DNA of 6,518 nucleotides. Origin: Pseudonocardiales bacterium (GTDB lineage Bacteria > Actinomycetota > Actinomycetes > Mycobacteriales > Pseudonocardiaceae). Every line of letters starts with the position of its first letter. The first letter of the stretch is position 1. Where the stretch lies: contig JACDBJ010000573.1 in assembly GCA_013695005.1 (NCBI GenBank), positions 1 to 6,518 on the forward strand, given 5' to 3'. The position numbers and the translations under genes were made by a program. Under the pieces are notes generated by a model that worked only from the letters and a program-made list of their open reading frames with translations, had not been told where the DNA came from and did no database searches. Shown in pieces: positions 5,449 through 6,518 of the stretch.

Positions 5449-6093
5449 ATGCTCGTCGCCATCCTCGGAACCGGGTCAGTGGCCTGCACGATCGCCCTCC
5501 GGTTGCTCGGCGCGGGCCACGAGGTGGTGCTCGGTGCGCGCAACCCGGCCACCGCCACCGACCGGGACTGGGTGCGCGAGCTCGGCGGCAAGGTGGAGGT
5601 CGTGTCGCTGTCCGCCGCGGCGTCGGCGGGCGAGGTGGTGGTGAATGCGACGCCAGGGTCGACCACCGTGGAGATGCTGATCGACCTGGACGCCGCGGCG
5701 CTGACCGGCAAGGTCCTGATCGACACCGCAAACGCCGTGGTCTTCGGCGAGAGCGGGCCGCTGCTGATGTATCCCAACGGCAGCCTGGCCGAACGGATCC
5801 AGCAGGCGGTGCCGCGGGCCAAGGTCGTCAAGACGCTCAACACGATGAACACCGCGGTGCAGGCGGATCCGACTGGCATGGCCGGGCCGACGTCGGCGTT
5901 CGTGTCCGGCGACGACCCCGAGGCGAGGTCGCTGGTCACCAGCCTGCTGCACGACATGGGTTGGCCGCCGGACTCGGTGATCGACCTCGGCGGGATCGCC
6001 AGCGCCCGAGGCCCTGAGCACTACTTCATGCTGTTCTTCGGGCTGGCCCGCGCTCTGGGCACCCGGCGGTTCAACATCGCCGTCGTGCGCTGA
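5449..6093 (+). CDS. NADP-binding oxidoreductase, NPDOR / F420-dependent reductase-like, 214 aa
   Basis: A Rossmann-fold protein of the family that includes F420H2:NADP oxidoreductase and many uncharacterised NADP-binding reductases. The N-terminus has the dinucleotide-binding turn GTGSVA (7-12), with Ala12 in place of the third Gly, a change often linked to NADP. GARNP (29-33) follows, where Arg31 is placed to bind the 2'-phosphate. NATPGSTT (66-73), LIDTANAV (90-97) and KTLNTMNT (128-135) are typical later motifs, and the C-terminal RFNIAVV (207-213) fits the family. No signal peptide or membrane segment, so cytosolic. It starts 28 nt after the MBL-rhodanese stop with a near-consensus RBS, so the two are probably one operon. 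Whether it uses F420, flavin or another substrate cannot be read from the sequence. The length is usual for the family. Confidence 0.9.
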   Translation: MLVAILGTGSVACTIALRLLGAGHEVVLGARNPATATDRDWVRELGGKVEVVSLSAAASAGEVVVNATPGSTTVEMLIDLDAAALTGKVLIDTANAVVFGESGPLLMYPNGSLAERIQQAVPRAKVVKTLNTMNTAVQADPTGMAGPTSAFVSGDDPEARSLVTSLLHDMGWPPDSVIDLGGIASARGPEHYFMLFFGLARALGTRRFNIAVVR

Positions 6094-6106
6094 CCGGCAA
6101 CCGGTC
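6092..6106 (+). terminator. Stem-loop at the end of the oxidoreductase gene, likely terminator
   Basis: GACCGG (6092-6097) and CCGGTC (6101-6106) form a perfect 6-bp stem with a CAA loop, overlapping the TGA stop. The downstream sequence (GTCGCGTCTCCTCG) is only mildly T-rich. The position right after an operon's last gene suits an actinobacterial terminator without a U-tract, but the stem is short. Confidence 0.4.
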
Positions 6107-6157
6107 GTCGCGTCTCCTCGTCCGCGCAGCGCTCCATCGGCGTGGCCACCCGATCGG

Positions 6158-6180
6158 GCCTACCGCACCACCCAGTAGGC
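6158..6180 (+). promoter_or_regulatory. Inverted repeat overlapping a candidate -10 before the last gene
   Basis: GCCTAC (6158-6163) and GTAGGC (6175-6180) are perfect inverted copies around 11 nt. The right arm runs into TAGGCT (6176-6181), a common actinobacterial -10 sequence, which would place transcription start near 6188 and give a leader of about 24 nt before the GTG at 6212. No convincing -35 is visible. The repeat could be an operator or coincidence. Confidence 0.3.
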
Positions 6181-6211
6181 TCAACGGGTCACCATGTTTG
6201 GGGGTTAACTC

Positions 6212-6518
6212 GTGACAGATCTGGACCTGATGGCGGCACCCACCACTCGTATGCCGGCCCAGCCGATTCTGGCGTGGTCTCCACCGGAACCACAGCCGAG
6301 CGGCTCGCGCAGGCGCCCGGTGGTGGCGATCGCCGTCGTCGTGATGCTGCTCAGCGGCCTAACCATCGGCGTGTGGCTGCAGGGCAAGACGCCGGCGGCG
6401 AGCACCGCCGCGCAAACGCAAACGCAGTCGCAGTCGCAGCAGGGCTCGGCCGGCGCACTGCCGCCCCTGGAGCCACCTGCAGCCGTGGACGGCGTCGCGC
6501 CACCGGACAACCCGGCGC
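6212..6518 (+). CDS. 5' part of a single-pass membrane protein with Q/T/S repeat, cut by window end
   Basis: The GTG at 6212 opens a frame of 102 codons that runs off the window without a stop. GGGGG (6200-6204) is 7 nt upstream. Residues 1-35 are hydrophilic and proline-rich and end in SRRRP (32-36). Residues 37-56 form one hydrophobic helix (VVAIAVVVMLLSGLTIGVWL). After it come KTPAAST, a low-complexity QTQTQSQSQQG (68-78) and a proline-rich stretch. The arginines before the helix predict the N-terminus inside and the low-complexity linker outside, as in actinobacterial proteins with a short cytosolic tail, an anchor and an extracytoplasmic C-terminal domain. That domain lies beyond the window, so function is unknown. 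ATGs at codons 7 and 14 are alternative starts without better RBSs. It faces the same way as the preceding operon but is 118 bp away. Confidence 0.72.
   Translation, partial: MTDLDLMAAPTTRMPAQPILAWSPPEPQPSGSRRRPVVAIAVVVMLLSGLTIGVWLQGKTPAASTAAQTQTQSQSQQGSAGALPPLEPPAAVDGVAPPDNPA
6411..6442 (+). repeat. Hexanucleotide tandem repeat coding for Q-T/Q-S dipeptides
   Basis: Units read CGCAAA, CGCAAA, CGCAGT, CGCAGT, then CGCAG and CAG. Within the last gene they encode alternating Gln with Thr or Ser in the extracytoplasmic linker. Because the unit is 6 nt, copy-number changes would keep the frame and simply change linker length. Confidence 0.75.

Noticed and set aside
4839..5957. Minus-strand open frame of 372 codons
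   Set aside because: Antisense to the rhodanese domains and the oxidoreductase, both of which have clear motifs and RBSs; the composition is shadow-like.
6205..6510. Minus-strand open frame of 101 codons at the right end, with a Cys-rich segment
   Set aside because: It is antisense to the plus-strand frame from 6212. Its apparent C-D-C-D-C-V-C pattern comes only from the hexanucleotide repeat read backwards.

Overview
This is a GC-rich stretch with GTG starts, strong Shine-Dalgarno sites and alanine-rich lipoproteins. It looks like an actinobacterial chromosome, probably a mycolata- or Pseudonocardia-type actinomycete, but the sequence alone does not fix the genus. I see no RNA genes, CRISPR array, insertion sequence, phage genes or integrase.

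Layout. An 86-residue protein of unknown function (104-364, +) converges on a two-gene minus-strand unit: a four-helix membrane protein (1637-2167) followed after 14 nt by a secreted GH3 beta-N-acetylglucosaminidase lipoprotein of the NagZ/LpqI type (453-1622). Positions 2168-2829 hold no intact gene except possibly a 32-codon mini-ORF. They contain a strong 10-bp-arm hairpin and the frameshifted, 5'-truncated end of an ABC-2 exporter permease. Next on the minus strand is a ribulose-phosphate 3-epimerase-family gene (3273-3959) whose stop overlaps the start of a small lipoprotein gene (2830-3276).

Across a 114-bp divergent intergenic region runs a plus-strand pair: a metallo-beta-lactamase/double-rhodanese protein (4074-5420) and an NADP-binding F420-type oxidoreductase (5449-6093). 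The last feature is the 5' part of a gene for a single-pass membrane protein with a Q/T/S repeat (6212 to window end).

How it may fit together. The GH3 lipoprotein probably trims peptidoglycan-derived GlcNAc sugars at the outer face of the membrane, and the membrane protein upstream is probably co-transcribed with it. The MBL-rhodanese protein has the domain order of persulfide dioxygenase-rhodanese fusions, but the usual metal-ligand Asp is Gly; with the reductase it may be a small sulfur/redox operon. The Rpe-family protein has Gln at a usual metal-ligand His position and does not sit beside ribD/fmt-type genes, so it may be a paralogue rather than the main pentose-phosphate enzyme. I found no clear new multi-gene system. 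The best leads are the two enzymes with altered metal sites, the decaying transporter locus and the uncharacterised small proteins.
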